This document shows positions 24,774-33,890 of a stretch of 48,877 bases of DNA, piece by piece (position 1 is the stretch's first letter; every line of letters starts with the position of its first letter). This DNA comes from Spirochaetes bacterium GWE1_32_154 (GTDB lineage Bacteria; Spirochaetota; GWE2-31-10). The notes below the pieces were generated by a model. That model had not been told where the DNA came from, did no database searches, and saw only the letters and a program-made list of their open reading frames with translations. Location of the stretch: contig MIAY01000042.1 in NCBI GenBank assembly GCA_001829315.1, positions 1-48,877 of the forward strand, given 5' to 3'. The translations under genes were made by a program, and so were the position numbers.

Positions 24774-24816
24774 TGTGAAATGATTCACAGAATTATTATT
24801 ATTTAAGTACTATTAT
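24774..24816 (+). promoter_or_regulatory. CRP-type promoter of the amylase operon
   Basis: Box 24774-24789 (TGTGAAATGATTCACA, perfect match) is followed after exactly 21 nt by TATTAT (24811-24816). The box centre is at -41.5, the class II CRP position. Transcription would begin near 24823, 44 nt before the amylase ATG. Confidence 0.75.
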
Positions 24817-24866
24817 ATTAGTAATATTTTGATAATTGCTTAAGATAATAAAAAAGGAGAAAAAAA

Positions 24867-26741
24867 ATGGATATTTTTTTTTCAAAAACTGAGTCGGAAT
24901 ATCTTCAGAATAAAAGTGATAACATTTTTAAGTATGAATCAAATAATCGTGCTTATTGTAGTCCGGCTTCGGACGGGACTATTTTACTACGAGTTATTGC
25001 TGGAAAAAATATAAAAGAAATTATATTGATTTATAATGACGGTAAACCTTTTATCGATAAAATGTCAATTTACCTATCAGACAATCAAGTCAATTACTGG
25101 CAAACTATAATTCTTCCCGATAGAAAATTAATTCGCTATTTCTTTGCGGTTAGTTTTTCAGATATGAAATCATTATATTTTTGTAAAAGAGGGTTTTCTG
25201 ATAATATTACAGCACTTGAACGATGGGAGATCACAGAAACGGAATATTTTGATATAAAAGTGCCATCATGGGCTGGTGGAAGTGTCATCTATCAAATTTT
25301 TCCAGAACGCTTTGCTCCAGAAAGATTAGATTCTCCAGATCTATGGAGAAGAAAACCCGAATGGCTTACATTTCAGGGCGGTACATTAAATGGTATTACA
25401 AAAAATATCGGCTATCTCAAAGACCTTGGTGTTGATATGATTTACCTTACACCAATAAATACATCCCCTTCAACACATAAATATGATGCAACTGATTTTA
25501 GAAATACAGATCCAGGCTTCGGTGGTAACAATGCATTTAGAAATCTTGTTGATTCAGCCCACAATGAAGGAATAAAAGTTATACTTGATATGTCATTAAA
25601 TCATTCTCATCCTTTGTTCTTTGCATTTCAGGATGTTGTTAAAAATGGTAATAATTCAAAATATAAAGAATGGTTTTTCTTTGATGACTTCCCTGTTTCT
25701 ATAACATGCAGGCCGGAAAAAATGAAAGCTGAAAAACCTAAATCATTTGAACTTTACTTTAACTACATAAAAGAACTTTGTGAGATTTCAGGAATTGTAT
25801 TAAAAATTGAAAATGGTGATGGAATCTCTGTAGAGCCATCATACAAAGCTTGGCATAATGTTCCAAATGTTCCAAAATTGAATACAAATAATCCAGAAAC
25901 ACGAAAATATCTTATCGATTCGGCTGTCCACTGGTTAAAAGAATATGGAATAGATGGACTTCGAATGGATGTTGTGCGTCATATCGAACAGGATTTTTGG
26001 AAAGACTTTCGAATTGCCTTAAAAAATTATAATCCTGAATGTTATCTTCTTGGTGAAATATGGGACGACGCTACACCATGGTTACAAGGGGATCAATTTG
26101 ATGCCAGTATGAATTATATTTTTAGAGATTTATGCTTAGATTTTTTCGCTACAAAAAAATCTTCGATTGACGATTTTATAGCTGGAATTAATAGAATGTA
26201 CAGTCTTTATCATCCTTCAATAATTAATCAGATACAGAATTTACTTTCATCACATGATGTTGAACGATTTTTATTCATTGCAGACGGTGATAGAAAGAAA
26301 CTTAAAACAGCAATAATGTTTCAATTAACTATGCCCGGATCTCCCGGTATTTATTATGGTGATGAAATCGGTATGAATGGAGGAAATGACCCAAGTAATA
26401 GAGCAACATTTCCATGGTATGATACAAATTTATGGGATAATGAAATTCTAGAAATGACAAAATCTATAAATAAACTTCGTCACAAATATAGTTCTCTCAA
26501 AACAGGGTGGTGGAAATATATTACTGGAAGTAATGACCATCTTGTTTATGAAAGATTTAATAACTCAGAAAAGATTCTAATCATTATTGCAATAGAAAAC
26601 CCGATAGAAAAACTTATAATAACCGGGGATCATTCTCAACCATCTATTATTTATGGGGATTGTAAAATTACAAATGATAAAAATAAAATTATTATTTTTA
26701 ATATAAAATCATATTCAGTCGTACTTATAAAATATCAATAG
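24867..26741 (+). CDS. GH13 glycosidase, cyclomaltodextrinase/neopullulanase type
   Basis: 624 residues. An N-terminal beta domain (~1-125, CBM34/N-domain-like) precedes the catalytic barrel. GH13 regions are clear: VILDMSLNHSH (I), GIDGLRMDVVRH (II, nucleophile Asp), LLGEIWDD (III, acid Glu) and LLSSHDVER (IV, transition-state Asp). GGTLNGITKNIGYLKDLGVD and THKYDATDF are typical of cyclomaltodextrinases and neopullulanases, which hydrolyse cyclodextrins, pullulan and maltodextrins. No signal peptide, so it works in the cytoplasm. It heads an operon under a CRP-type promoter and would act with MalQ (40768). Confidence 0.88.
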   Translation: MDIFFSKTESEYLQNKSDNIFKYESNNRAYCSPASDGTILLRVIAGKNIKEIILIYNDGKPFIDKMSIYLSDNQVNYWQTIILPDRKLIRYFFAVSFSDMKSLYFCKRGFSDNITALERWEITETEYFDIKVPSWAGGSVIYQIFPERFAPERLDSPDLWRRKPEWLTFQGGTLNGITKNIGYLKDLGVDMIYLTPINTSPSTHKYDATDFRNTDPGFGGNNAFRNLVDSAHNEGIKVILDMSLNHSHPLFFAFQDVVKNGNNSKYKEWFFFDDFPVSITCRPEKMKAEKPKSFELYFNYIKELCEISGIVLKIENGDGISVEPSYKAWHNVPNVPKLNTNNPETRKYLIDSAVHWLKEYGIDGLRMDVVRHIEQDFWKDFRIALKNYNPECYLLGEIWDDATPWLQGDQFDASMNYIFRDLCLDFFATKKSSIDDFIAGINRMYSLYHPSIINQIQNLLSSHDVERFLFIADGDRKKLKTAIMFQLTMPGSPGIYYGDEIGMNGGNDPSNRATFPWYDTNLWDNEILEMTKSINKLRHKYSSLKTGWWKYITGSNDHLVYERFNNSEKILIIIAIENPIEKLIITGDHSQPSIIYGDCKITNDKNKIIIFNIKSYSVVLIKYQ

Positions 26742-26751
26742 GGAGTATTTT

Positions 26752-27909
26752 ATGTACAAACCAGAATATGATGGAAATAGCATTTTAAATTTAATGTCAT
26801 CAATAAAAAGACTGTTTAAAACAAAATCTATTTATCCAGAATTACAACTTTTAAAAAATGAAACATTCAAGGATTTTAAAAATATAGTTTTAATAATTCT
26901 TGACGGTTTCGGATATGACTATATGATGTCAAAACCCAATAAATCACTCCTTCATCACTATTTAAAAGGGAAAATAACATCAGTTTACCCAACAACAACA
27001 GCATCAGCCGTTACAACATTTCTTACATCTCTCCCTCCAATAAGACATGGTGTAACTGGCTGGTATTTATATCTCAAAGAAATTGGATGTTTAATAGCAT
27101 CTCTTCTTTGGAAGACAAGAGGAAGTGAAAACAATATCATAAATAAAGAATTATCTCCTTCAACAGTGTATACAGAAGAGAATATTTTTAAATCAATCGA
27201 TGCAGATTCATTTCTTATTTATCCTGATACTATTATTGATTCTATTTTCTCTGTTTCAATGACAAAAGGTTCTGTAAAAGTTCGGTATAGTACACTTTCA
27301 GATTTTTTTAATGTTATAAAAGAAACTGTTAGAAAGCAGTCAATCAAAAAAAAATTTATTATCGCATATTATACTGAGTTTGACAGCATTCAACATGAAT
27401 ATGGTCAAGAATCAGAAACTGATAAAAATCATTATAAATATTTTATAGAGCAACTTGAAAAAAATATTATACCCGGTGAAAATCCAGATACGGTATTTAT
27501 TATTACAGCCGACCATGGATTAATTGAAAGCCCGCAAGAAAAAATAATAGAATTATCAGATCATCCAGAATTATATAAAATGCTTCTAATGCCATTGTCA
27601 TGTGAACCACGAAATGTATTCTGCCATATAAAAAATGGATATGATAGTGTTTTTATTGAATACATAAAAAAACATTTTTCAAATTCTATAGAATTATATA
27701 AAAGTATTGAACTTTTAGAAACGGGATATTTTGGAAATGGGGTAAGGCATGCAAATATTAAGGATAGAATTGGTGATTATACATTAATTATGAAAGAAAA
27801 TTATATCATGAAAGATAGAATTCCCGGTGAAACAAACAGTTTTAAAATAGGAAACCACGGCGGATTAAGTCATAATGAAATGTATGTTCCTTTAATACTT
27901 ATAAACTAA
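26752..27909 (+). CDS. Alkaline-phosphatase-superfamily phosphodiesterase/nucleotide pyrophosphatase
   Basis: 385 residues beginning 10 nt after the amylase stop (AGGGAGTATTTT before ATG). Metal-site motifs of the PF01663 family appear in order: NIVLIILDGFG (first Asp), YPTTTASAVTTFLTSLPP (nucleophile Thr and typical Pro-rich start), YTEFDSIQHEYG (Asp/His), TADHGLIE (Asp/His) and GNHGGLSHNEM (last His). Members cleave phosphodiester or pyrophosphate bonds; the substrate here is not evident. No signal peptide is visible, so it is likely cytoplasmic. It is cotranscribed with the amylase. Confidence 0.8.
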   Translation: MYKPEYDGNSILNLMSSIKRLFKTKSIYPELQLLKNETFKDFKNIVLIILDGFGYDYMMSKPNKSLLHHYLKGKITSVYPTTTASAVTTFLTSLPPIRHGVTGWYLYLKEIGCLIASLLWKTRGSENNIINKELSPSTVYTEENIFKSIDADSFLIYPDTIIDSIFSVSMTKGSVKVRYSTLSDFFNVIKETVRKQSIKKKFIIAYYTEFDSIQHEYGQESETDKNHYKYFIEQLEKNIIPGENPDTVFIITADHGLIESPQEKIIELSDHPELYKMLLMPLSCEPRNVFCHIKNGYDSVFIEYIKKHFSNSIELYKSIELLETGYFGNGVRHANIKDRIGDYTLIMKENYIMKDRIPGETNSFKIGNHGGLSHNEMYVPLILIN

Positions 27910-27982
27910 TTATAGATAATTAATACATTTAAAACGGAAAAAATAAAAACATAACTATTAGATATGAAAAAGGGGGTAATTA

Positions 27983-29308
27983 ATGAGAAAAAAAATATTT
28001 ATAATTATTTATTTATTTCTAGCAATTTTATTAGTTAGAGCTGATCTAACCTCTGATGATTTAGCAAAAATTAATGATTCTTCAATGGATGAAATAATAC
28101 ATCCAGAAAATATAAAGAAAAAACTTAAACTTGAGTTTATAAAGAATTCAAAATATATTACATGGGAATATGTAGTAAAATATAATCCATTTCAATCTTA
28201 CAATGATGGGAATGATTTTTTTATGACCTTTTTTGATAAGTATTTTGGTAGTGCTTTTTCAGTTCATGATTTGGCTTTTTTCTCAAGATATGATACTTCG
28301 ATGAATTTCTATATTACATTTCCATATCTTTTTTTTGAAGTCTACAATAAAACTTTTTGGTCTGGTAAAATTCATCTATACGGATCTTTTGATGGTCTTT
28401 TTGGTTTTGCAGGTAACCCTATGGGTGATTTAGACAATAATAAATTGACAAATGAGGTTTATATTGGGCATATTTTTAACCTAAGAACTCATTTTAAAAT
28501 AAATCCAATTGATAATTTGTATCTTACAGCTGGTTATTTTGCAAATCTTCAAGTTTATCATGAAGGAATCGATAAAGTTGATAAATATTTTGTAATTCAA
28601 CCAACAAGATATACAAATGACTTTTTCTTGGGAATCTCTTATGATAAACTCGACAAAAATGAGGGTATTCTTGTAAAATTAGAAACCACTTTTGCTTTAA
28701 CAGATAAAGAATATTATTGGGGATACAATAATAAAGAAAAAGTAAATCAATTTCAATTCTTTTTGTTTCAAAATGATGTTTTTAGAATTCCTGTAAAAGC
28801 TTTAAATAATACTTATTTTGAATTTAATATTGAAGGATATTACTCTTATCTTGGTAGTTATAGTTATGGTACGACAAAATTAAACCTTGATTATTACAAT
28901 CCCTACAAAAGATGGATGAATGGATATAAAGATAGAGATATTGATTTTAACAAAGGTGTTAAAGGAAGATTTCTATCTGATATAAATTTTTACCATAAAG
29001 AATATCTTGCTAAGGAAGAAAAAAATCAAAAATTATTATCAACAGGTTTTGATATGGCTACATATTTTTCTTATGATGTTATGTTTTTTAACACCAATTC
29101 AAATTCAGCCGAATTTTATTATGATAACAATATAATAAATGGATTTGGTTTAGGATATAAATTTATTATAACTCCAGTTTATAAGGCTTTACAACATGAG
29201 TTTATTATTGATCTTAATGTTAGTTATGGGTTTGATGCCTTTGGTTATGAACATAAATTTGACAGATTATTAATTGGTATTGCTTTTCTTTGGAAAAGTA
29301 TTTTGTAG
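27983..29308 (+). CDS. Outer-membrane beta-barrel-like protein, unknown
   Basis: 441 residues: a signal peptide (IFIIIYLFLAILLVRA), then a long series of alternating amphipathic strands rich in Tyr, Phe, Asn and Gly (for example LYLTAGYFANLQVYH, FEFNIEGYYSYLG), ending with LLIGIAFLWKSIL. The pattern suggests an outer-membrane barrel. It starts after AAAAAGGGGGTAATTA and is followed by the deleted ABC ATPase gene. It might be a client or partner of the LolC/E-like permease. No family named. Confidence 0.68.
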   Translation: MRKKIFIIIYLFLAILLVRADLTSDDLAKINDSSMDEIIHPENIKKKLKLEFIKNSKYITWEYVVKYNPFQSYNDGNDFFMTFFDKYFGSAFSVHDLAFFSRYDTSMNFYITFPYLFFEVYNKTFWSGKIHLYGSFDGLFGFAGNPMGDLDNNKLTNEVYIGHIFNLRTHFKINPIDNLYLTAGYFANLQVYHEGIDKVDKYFVIQPTRYTNDFFLGISYDKLDKNEGILVKLETTFALTDKEYYWGYNNKEKVNQFQFFLFQNDVFRIPVKALNNTYFEFNIEGYYSYLGSYSYGTTKLNLDYYNPYKRWMNGYKDRDIDFNKGVKGRFLSDINFYHKEYLAKEEKNQKLLSTGFDMATYFSYDVMFFNTNSNSAEFYYDNNIINGFGLGYKFIITPVYKALQHEFIIDLNVSYGFDAFGYEHKFDRLLIGIAFLWKSIL

Positions 29309-29321
29309 GAGGATATTTGAA

Positions 29322-29434
29322 TGAAAATTGTTTTTAAAGATGTATATTGATTCTTCCACTCATGATTATAAAATTATGAATATGGCTGATAGAATAATAA
29401 GATTGTATGATGGAATGGTTATAGGAGGTTGGTA
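29322..29434 (+). pseudogene. LolD/MacB-type ABC ATPase with large internal deletion
   Basis: An ATG after AGGAGGATATTTGA encodes MKIVFKDVY, the usual start of such ATPases, and then stops. In a shifted frame the next 33 codons read STHDYKIMNMADRIIRLYDG and end GMVIGGW, which is the H-loop and C-terminus of an ABC ATPase ('VTHD----ADRII-L-DG'). Walker A, signature and Walker B are all gone. The intact permease gene follows at 29438. Confidence 0.8.
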
Positions 29435-29437
29435 ACG

Positions 29438-30679
29438 ATGGATAAATTACTTATTATAATATTAAAAAATGCTTTTAGAAATTTATTTAGAAATAAAAGA
29501 AGAACTTTATTAAGTGGTATGGCTATAATTATTAGTACTGTAGCTATGCTTTTAATAATGGATTATAATAAAACTAGTATGTATTTTTTTAGAGAAGGAC
29601 AGATTCAAAGTAAATGGGGACATATTCAAGTAAAGAAAAAAAATTACTATGGGGCTGAAACTACATCTTTAAAATATATGCTTTCAAAAGAAGAAGTTGC
29701 AGAAGTAAAAAAAATTATAAAAGAGAGCAATTTCAAAAAGAATATGAACCATTTTCTTGTTAGAATAAATTTCTCTGGACTATTGTTAAAAAAAGGAGAT
29801 TCAGATGCTTCAATTGTTATTGGTAGTGCAATTGACCCACAAAAAGAAACCTTTGCAAATCCGAGCTTAAAATATGGTAATATGTATGAGGGGAAATTTT
29901 TGTCGGGAAAAATTCCTGGCGAACTTGTCATTGGTATCGGACTTGCCAAAAAGTTAAATTTAAAAATATTTGATGTTGTGTATTTATACTCTGTTGGAGG
30001 ATCTGGGCTTCCAGATATTATGGAGGCTACAATTTCTGGAATTATTAGTTTTGGGACTAAATCAGTTGATGATATAATTATTTATGCAGATGTAGAAGAT
30101 ATTCAAAAATTATTTGGCACACAAAACATACATGACATTGTTATTTTTTTGGATGATACGAATAACGTTAATGATGTATTAAAGTATATAAAAAGTAAAC
30201 TTGACCCCAATAGGTATGATGTTTTTGCATGGAGCGACCTTGCAACAGATTATAAGCAAGTAGTAAGTTATATTTCCAAAAATTTATTTTTTACTATTTG
30301 TATAATAATTATTGTCTTAATATTTCTATTAACAAATTCAATTTTAATGTCTGTTCTGGAAAGAATAAGCGAATTCGGTACTTTACGAGCGATCGGTAGA
30401 AATAGAATTGAAATTCCTTTGATGATTATATTTGAAGCTATTATTTTAGGAATAATATGCTCAATTACAGGTCTTGGAATAGGAGTTTTTCTTGCAAAAT
30501 TTTTAACATCACTTTGTATTCCATTACCGCCTCCACCAGGAGGGTCGATCTCTTATCCTCTTTCTATCTTTACCAATGCTGAAAGTTTGTTATTGATTTT
30601 CTTAATTCAGATGGTAACAATATTAATTGCAACAATTTATCCCATACTAAAGATAAACAATGTTAAAAAATTGATATGA
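29438..30679 (+). CDS. FtsX-like ABC permease (LolC/E or MacB type), orphaned
   Basis: About 413 residues; ATG 29438 follows AGGAGG (29423-29428), preferred over the TTG three codons upstream. Topology is MacB/LolC-like: one N-terminal membrane helix (~22-40), a large extracytoplasmic domain (~45-275) and three C-terminal helices (~285, 335, 385). FtsX signatures include LRNKRRTLLSG-type start and LERISEFGTLRAIGRNRIEI. Such permeases extract lipoproteins or export substrates using a partner ATPase. Its own ATPase gene is deleted, so it must borrow one or be inactive. Confidence 0.85.
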   Translation: MDKLLIIILKNAFRNLFRNKRRTLLSGMAIIISTVAMLLIMDYNKTSMYFFREGQIQSKWGHIQVKKKNYYGAETTSLKYMLSKEEVAEVKKIIKESNFKKNMNHFLVRINFSGLLLKKGDSDASIVIGSAIDPQKETFANPSLKYGNMYEGKFLSGKIPGELVIGIGLAKKLNLKIFDVVYLYSVGGSGLPDIMEATISGIISFGTKSVDDIIIYADVEDIQKLFGTQNIHDIVIFLDDTNNVNDVLKYIKSKLDPNRYDVFAWSDLATDYKQVVSYISKNLFFTICIIIIVLIFLLTNSILMSVLERISEFGTLRAIGRNRIEIPLMIIFEAIILGIICSITGLGIGVFLAKFLTSLCIPLPPPPGGSISYPLSIFTNAESLLLIFLIQMVTILIATIYPILKINNVKKLI

Positions 30680-30712
30680 TAAGATACCATTAATATAATT
30701 TGGAGAAATTAA

Positions 30713-31408
30713 ATGAAAAAAATTGCACTATCTTTCTTTTATCTCTTTCTGTTTTCAGTTTTAGCGTTTTCTTTTACTTATAATACAACAGATGAAATTA
30801 AAGACGATTTAAAAAAGTATGGAAATGATCCAATTATTTATACAAATATTGGGATTTTTTATTTTTTAAAAGCTACTGAACAAGAAAAAGGCAGTAAACA
30901 AAAAGAATTTTTAGTTGCTGCAAAAGAATACCTTGAAAACGCTTTGGATTTTGATGAGAATTATAATAAAGCAAAATCATATCTTGGTTCTGTTTATGGA
31001 ATGCTATGTGGGACAACGAATAATTTATCAGATATTCTCAAATATAGCAATAACTCAATTGGATACCATGATGATGCAGTTGTTAATGATTTTTATAACA
31101 TTGATTTTAGACTAAATAGAATAAGAACTTATATTTATTTTCCAACAGAGCATTATAAAAAAATAAATAAGATTTTATCAGATGATCTGACATTTTTGTT
31201 AGACTACCTCGAAAAAGATGTAAGCCTAAGAAACAGTGATTATTATTATAAAATAACAAGAGCAGATATGTATTATCATTATGGAATTGTACTTAAGAGA
31301 ATTGGTGAAAAAGAAAAAGCAAAATTAAATTTTAATAAATGTTTTCAATTAATCAATAAATATTACCTAAACCCGCCATATATCAATGAATTAAAAAAGG
31401 AGTTATAA
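30713..31408 (+). CDS. Secreted TPR-like protein, unknown
   Basis: 231 residues with a signal peptide (IALSFFYLFLFSVLAFS) and an all-helical body with TPR-like helical pairs (YTNIGIFYFLKATEQEKGSKQKEFLVAAKEYLENALDFDENYNKAKSYLGSVYGML in two repeats; YYHYGIVLKRIGEKEKAKLNFNKCF). Likely periplasmic. It is the last gene of the amylase-permease operon; a stem around TTATGATT/AATCATAA (31414-31436) after the stop may end the transcript. Confidence 0.72.
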   Translation: MKKIALSFFYLFLFSVLAFSFTYNTTDEIKDDLKKYGNDPIIYTNIGIFYFLKATEQEKGSKQKEFLVAAKEYLENALDFDENYNKAKSYLGSVYGMLCGTTNNLSDILKYSNNSIGYHDDAVVNDFYNIDFRLNRIRTYIYFPTEHYKKINKILSDDLTFLLDYLEKDVSLRNSDYYYKITRADMYYHYGIVLKRIGEKEKAKLNFNKCFQLINKYYLNPPYINELKKEL

Positions 31409-31439
31409 TATCTTGTTATGATTAAAATCATAATAAGAT

Positions 31440-31482
31440 TGTGAAATTGTTAACAGAATTATTCTAATAATAACTATATAAT
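31440..31482 (+). promoter_or_regulatory. CRP-type promoter of the double methyltransferase gene
   Basis: Box 31440-31455 (TGTGAAATTGTTAACA, one mismatch) and a consensus TATAAT (31477-31482) are spaced by exactly 21 nt, box centre -41.5. The predicted start near 31489 makes the ATG at 31494 an unlikely start codon and supports 31527. Nearly the same promoter lies inverted at 20895-20940. Confidence 0.68.
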
Positions 31483-31526
31483 AAGTAATCAGAATGAATA
31501 AAATACTACCGAAATGGAGGCAAAAG

Positions 31527-32930
31527 ATGAAAGATTTTTGGAATAATCGATTTGTAAATGAACAAAAGGTTTGGGGAGAAGAATGGAGTAAAACAGCCGA
31601 GTTATGTCTTAATTACTTCCAAGCATATAAAATAAAATCAATTCTCATCCCCGGTTCAGGGTACGGTAGAAATGCCAATTATTTTATACAAAATGGGTTA
31701 GAAGTGGAAGGGATTGAAATATCAGATGAGGCTATTACAATAGGGAAAAAAAATGGAATATCGTACCATGTTTATCCGGGAAGTGTTTTAGAGATGCCTT
31801 ACAATTCCAAAATATACGATGGTATCTATTGTTTTAATGTCCTTCATTTATTCAAAGAGAATGATAGAAATGATTTCATTCAAAAATGTTATAAGCAGTT
31901 ACGCAATAATGGAATTGTATTTTTTGTGGTGTTCTCCGAGAATGAAATGACATTCGGAAGTGGTACAAAATCAGAAGAAAATACATTTGAAAGTAAACCG
32001 GGAAGACCTGTTCATTATTTCACTAATGATGATATTCGGGAACATTTTAATAAATTCTCAATAATCGATAGTGGACTCATTAAAGACTATGAAAATCATG
32101 GCGAGGAAGGGTCTCATACCCATATTCTACGATATATTATTGCTCAGAAAAAAGAATCTCATGAATTTGATGGTAAAAAATACAGAAAGGCTTCTTTACA
32201 TCAGAAGGAATGGGGTACGAAGATAATTTCAGAATTTAAATTACATGGAAATGAATCTATACTGGATTTAGGATGTGGTGATGGGACGTTAACATCACTA
32301 TTATCAGAACTTGTCCCGAAGGGAAAAGTTATTGGAATTGATGCATCTGATGGCATGATAAGCACTGCTAAGGAAATTGAAACAAAAAAACTTGTGTTTA
32401 AAAAAATGGATATTGATGAAATTAATTTCGACGAAGAATTTGATCTTATATTTTCAAATGCAACTCTTCATTGGGTAAAAGATCATAAAAAACTCTTAGC
32501 AAATTGTTTTAAAGCACTTAAAAAAAACGGATCTATCCGATTCAATTTTGCCGGAGAAGGTAATGGTTCAAATTTCAATAATGTTATAAAAGAGACAATC
32601 TCTCATGAAAAATTTAAAAAATATTTCGTACATCTTGAATGGCCATGGTTTATGCCGTCAATTTCAGAATACAAAACACTCGTTACAGATTGTGATTTTA
32701 AAAATATTGAAATATGGGATGAAAACGCAGACAGATATTTCGCAAATGAAAATGAATTGATACAATGGATCGAGCAACCTGCAATAGTACCATTTTTAAA
32801 ATTAGTTGCGAATGAAGATAAAGATTTTTTTCGAAGTGACGTTATTAACAAAATGATTGAAAGAACAAGACAATCTGACGGTAGGTGTTTTGAAACTTTT
32901 AGAAGAATAAATGTTAAAGCTACAAAATGA
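31527..32930 (+). CDS. Fusion of two SAM-dependent methyltransferase domains
   Basis: About 467 residues from ATG 31527 (GGAGGCAAAAG upstream). Domain 1 (~1-205): MKDFWNNRF, cofactor loop ILIPGSGYGRNANYF, FNVLHLF and a TehB/thiopurine-methyltransferase-like layout. Domain 2 (~215-467): SILDLGCGDGTLTSLL, VIGIDASDGMI, FDLIFSNATLHWV and a C-terminal RINVKATK, close to the trans-aconitate methyltransferase (Tam) pattern. Each domain has its own motif I, so both could be active. The linker RKASLHQKEWG suggests a true fusion of two genes. Substrates unknown. CRP-type promoter upstream. Confidence 0.85.
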   Translation: MKDFWNNRFVNEQKVWGEEWSKTAELCLNYFQAYKIKSILIPGSGYGRNANYFIQNGLEVEGIEISDEAITIGKKNGISYHVYPGSVLEMPYNSKIYDGIYCFNVLHLFKENDRNDFIQKCYKQLRNNGIVFFVVFSENEMTFGSGTKSEENTFESKPGRPVHYFTNDDIREHFNKFSIIDSGLIKDYENHGEEGSHTHILRYIIAQKKESHEFDGKKYRKASLHQKEWGTKIISEFKLHGNESILDLGCGDGTLTSLLSELVPKGKVIGIDASDGMISTAKEIETKKLVFKKMDIDEINFDEEFDLIFSNATLHWVKDHKKLLANCFKALKKNGSIRFNFAGEGNGSNFNNVIKETISHEKFKKYFVHLEWPWFMPSISEYKTLVTDCDFKNIEIWDENADRYFANENELIQWIEQPAIVPFLKLVANEDKDFFRSDVINKMIERTRQSDGRCFETFRRINVKATK

Positions 32931-32981
32931 ACAGCTTTAATAGTTCGGTAATTGTAATAATCAATATTAAGGAGCCAACAA

Positions 32982-33812
32982 ATGATTAAATATTCTTTTA
33001 TCTATTTTTTATTATGCTTTATAACAATTTTCATATACCCGATTGAACCATCAAAAACGGATCAATTTGTTTTTGTTGAAGGTGGAACATTCCAAATGGG
33101 CGATGAATCTTCAAAAATTCATACTGTAACACTTGATTCTTTCTATATTTCTAAATACGAATTAACTCAAAAAGAATGGACTAATGTTATGGAATATAAC
33201 CGGTCTGTTTTTAAAGGTGACGAAAACCCTGTTGATAATATATCATTTTATGAAGCAATAGAGTTTTGTAATAAAAAGAGCTTAATTGATGGTTTAGAAG
33301 AAGTTTATACTATTGACAAAGAAAATAAAGATCAAAAAAACAGGCATACTAGTGATGACTTAAAATGGTCAATAATTTGTAACTGGAATGCGAACGGATA
33401 TAGACTTCCAACCGAAGCTGAATGGGAATTTGCAGCAAAAGGCGGAAATAAAACTAAAGACTATAAATTCAGTGGAAGTAATACCATAAATAATGTTGCA
33501 TGGTATATTGAAAATTCTGATAAACAGACTAAACCTGTTGGTAAAAAGAAACCTAATGAGCTTGGTTTATATGATATGTCAGGAAATGTCTGGGAAAGAT
33601 GCTGGGACTGGTACGAACTATTCACTGACCTTCCTGCAATAAACCCCAGAGGTGCTGATGGCGGATATTCAAAGGTTTATAAAGGTGGCGGTGCCGGATA
33701 CCAGAAAGATTTCAATACACCAACCGGGCGAGGAGAACTTCCGGGAATCAGGAAAAATCAAAATATGGGTATGAGATTAGCAAAATCAACTTCTGAAATC
33801 ATTATTAAATAA
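32982..33812 (+). CDS. Secreted formylglycine-enzyme-like (SUMF1) protein lacking the active cysteines
   Basis: 276 residues: a signal peptide, then the SUMF1/FGE-sulfatase fold with FVEGGTFQMGDE, FYISKYELTQKEW, YRLPTEAEWEFAAKGG, GLYDMSGNVWERCWDWY and a C-terminal GMRLAKS. FGE converts Cys to formylglycine using a cysteine pair near the C-terminus; that region here (VYKGGGAGYQKDF...) has no Cys, so it is likely a non-catalytic relative, often binding sugars or anchoring at the surface. A broken copy lies at 20797-20880. It follows the methyltransferase gene by 51 nt (GGAGCCAACAA before ATG). Confidence 0.85.
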   Translation: MIKYSFIYFLLCFITIFIYPIEPSKTDQFVFVEGGTFQMGDESSKIHTVTLDSFYISKYELTQKEWTNVMEYNRSVFKGDENPVDNISFYEAIEFCNKKSLIDGLEEVYTIDKENKDQKNRHTSDDLKWSIICNWNANGYRLPTEAEWEFAAKGGNKTKDYKFSGSNTINNVAWYIENSDKQTKPVGKKKPNELGLYDMSGNVWERCWDWYELFTDLPAINPRGADGGYSKVYKGGGAGYQKDFNTPTGRGELPGIRKNQNMGMRLAKSTSEIIIK

Positions 33813-33890
33813 TTAAATTTATTTTTATTATTTAATCTTTTGTTATTATTAGATTTATTTAATAAAAATGCTTAAAGGAAAAATATAAAT

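Noticed and set aside
31494-31526. Earlier ATG of the double methyltransferase
   Set aside because: It would lie about 5 nt after the predicted transcription start and has no ribosome site, whereas 31527 has GGAGGC.
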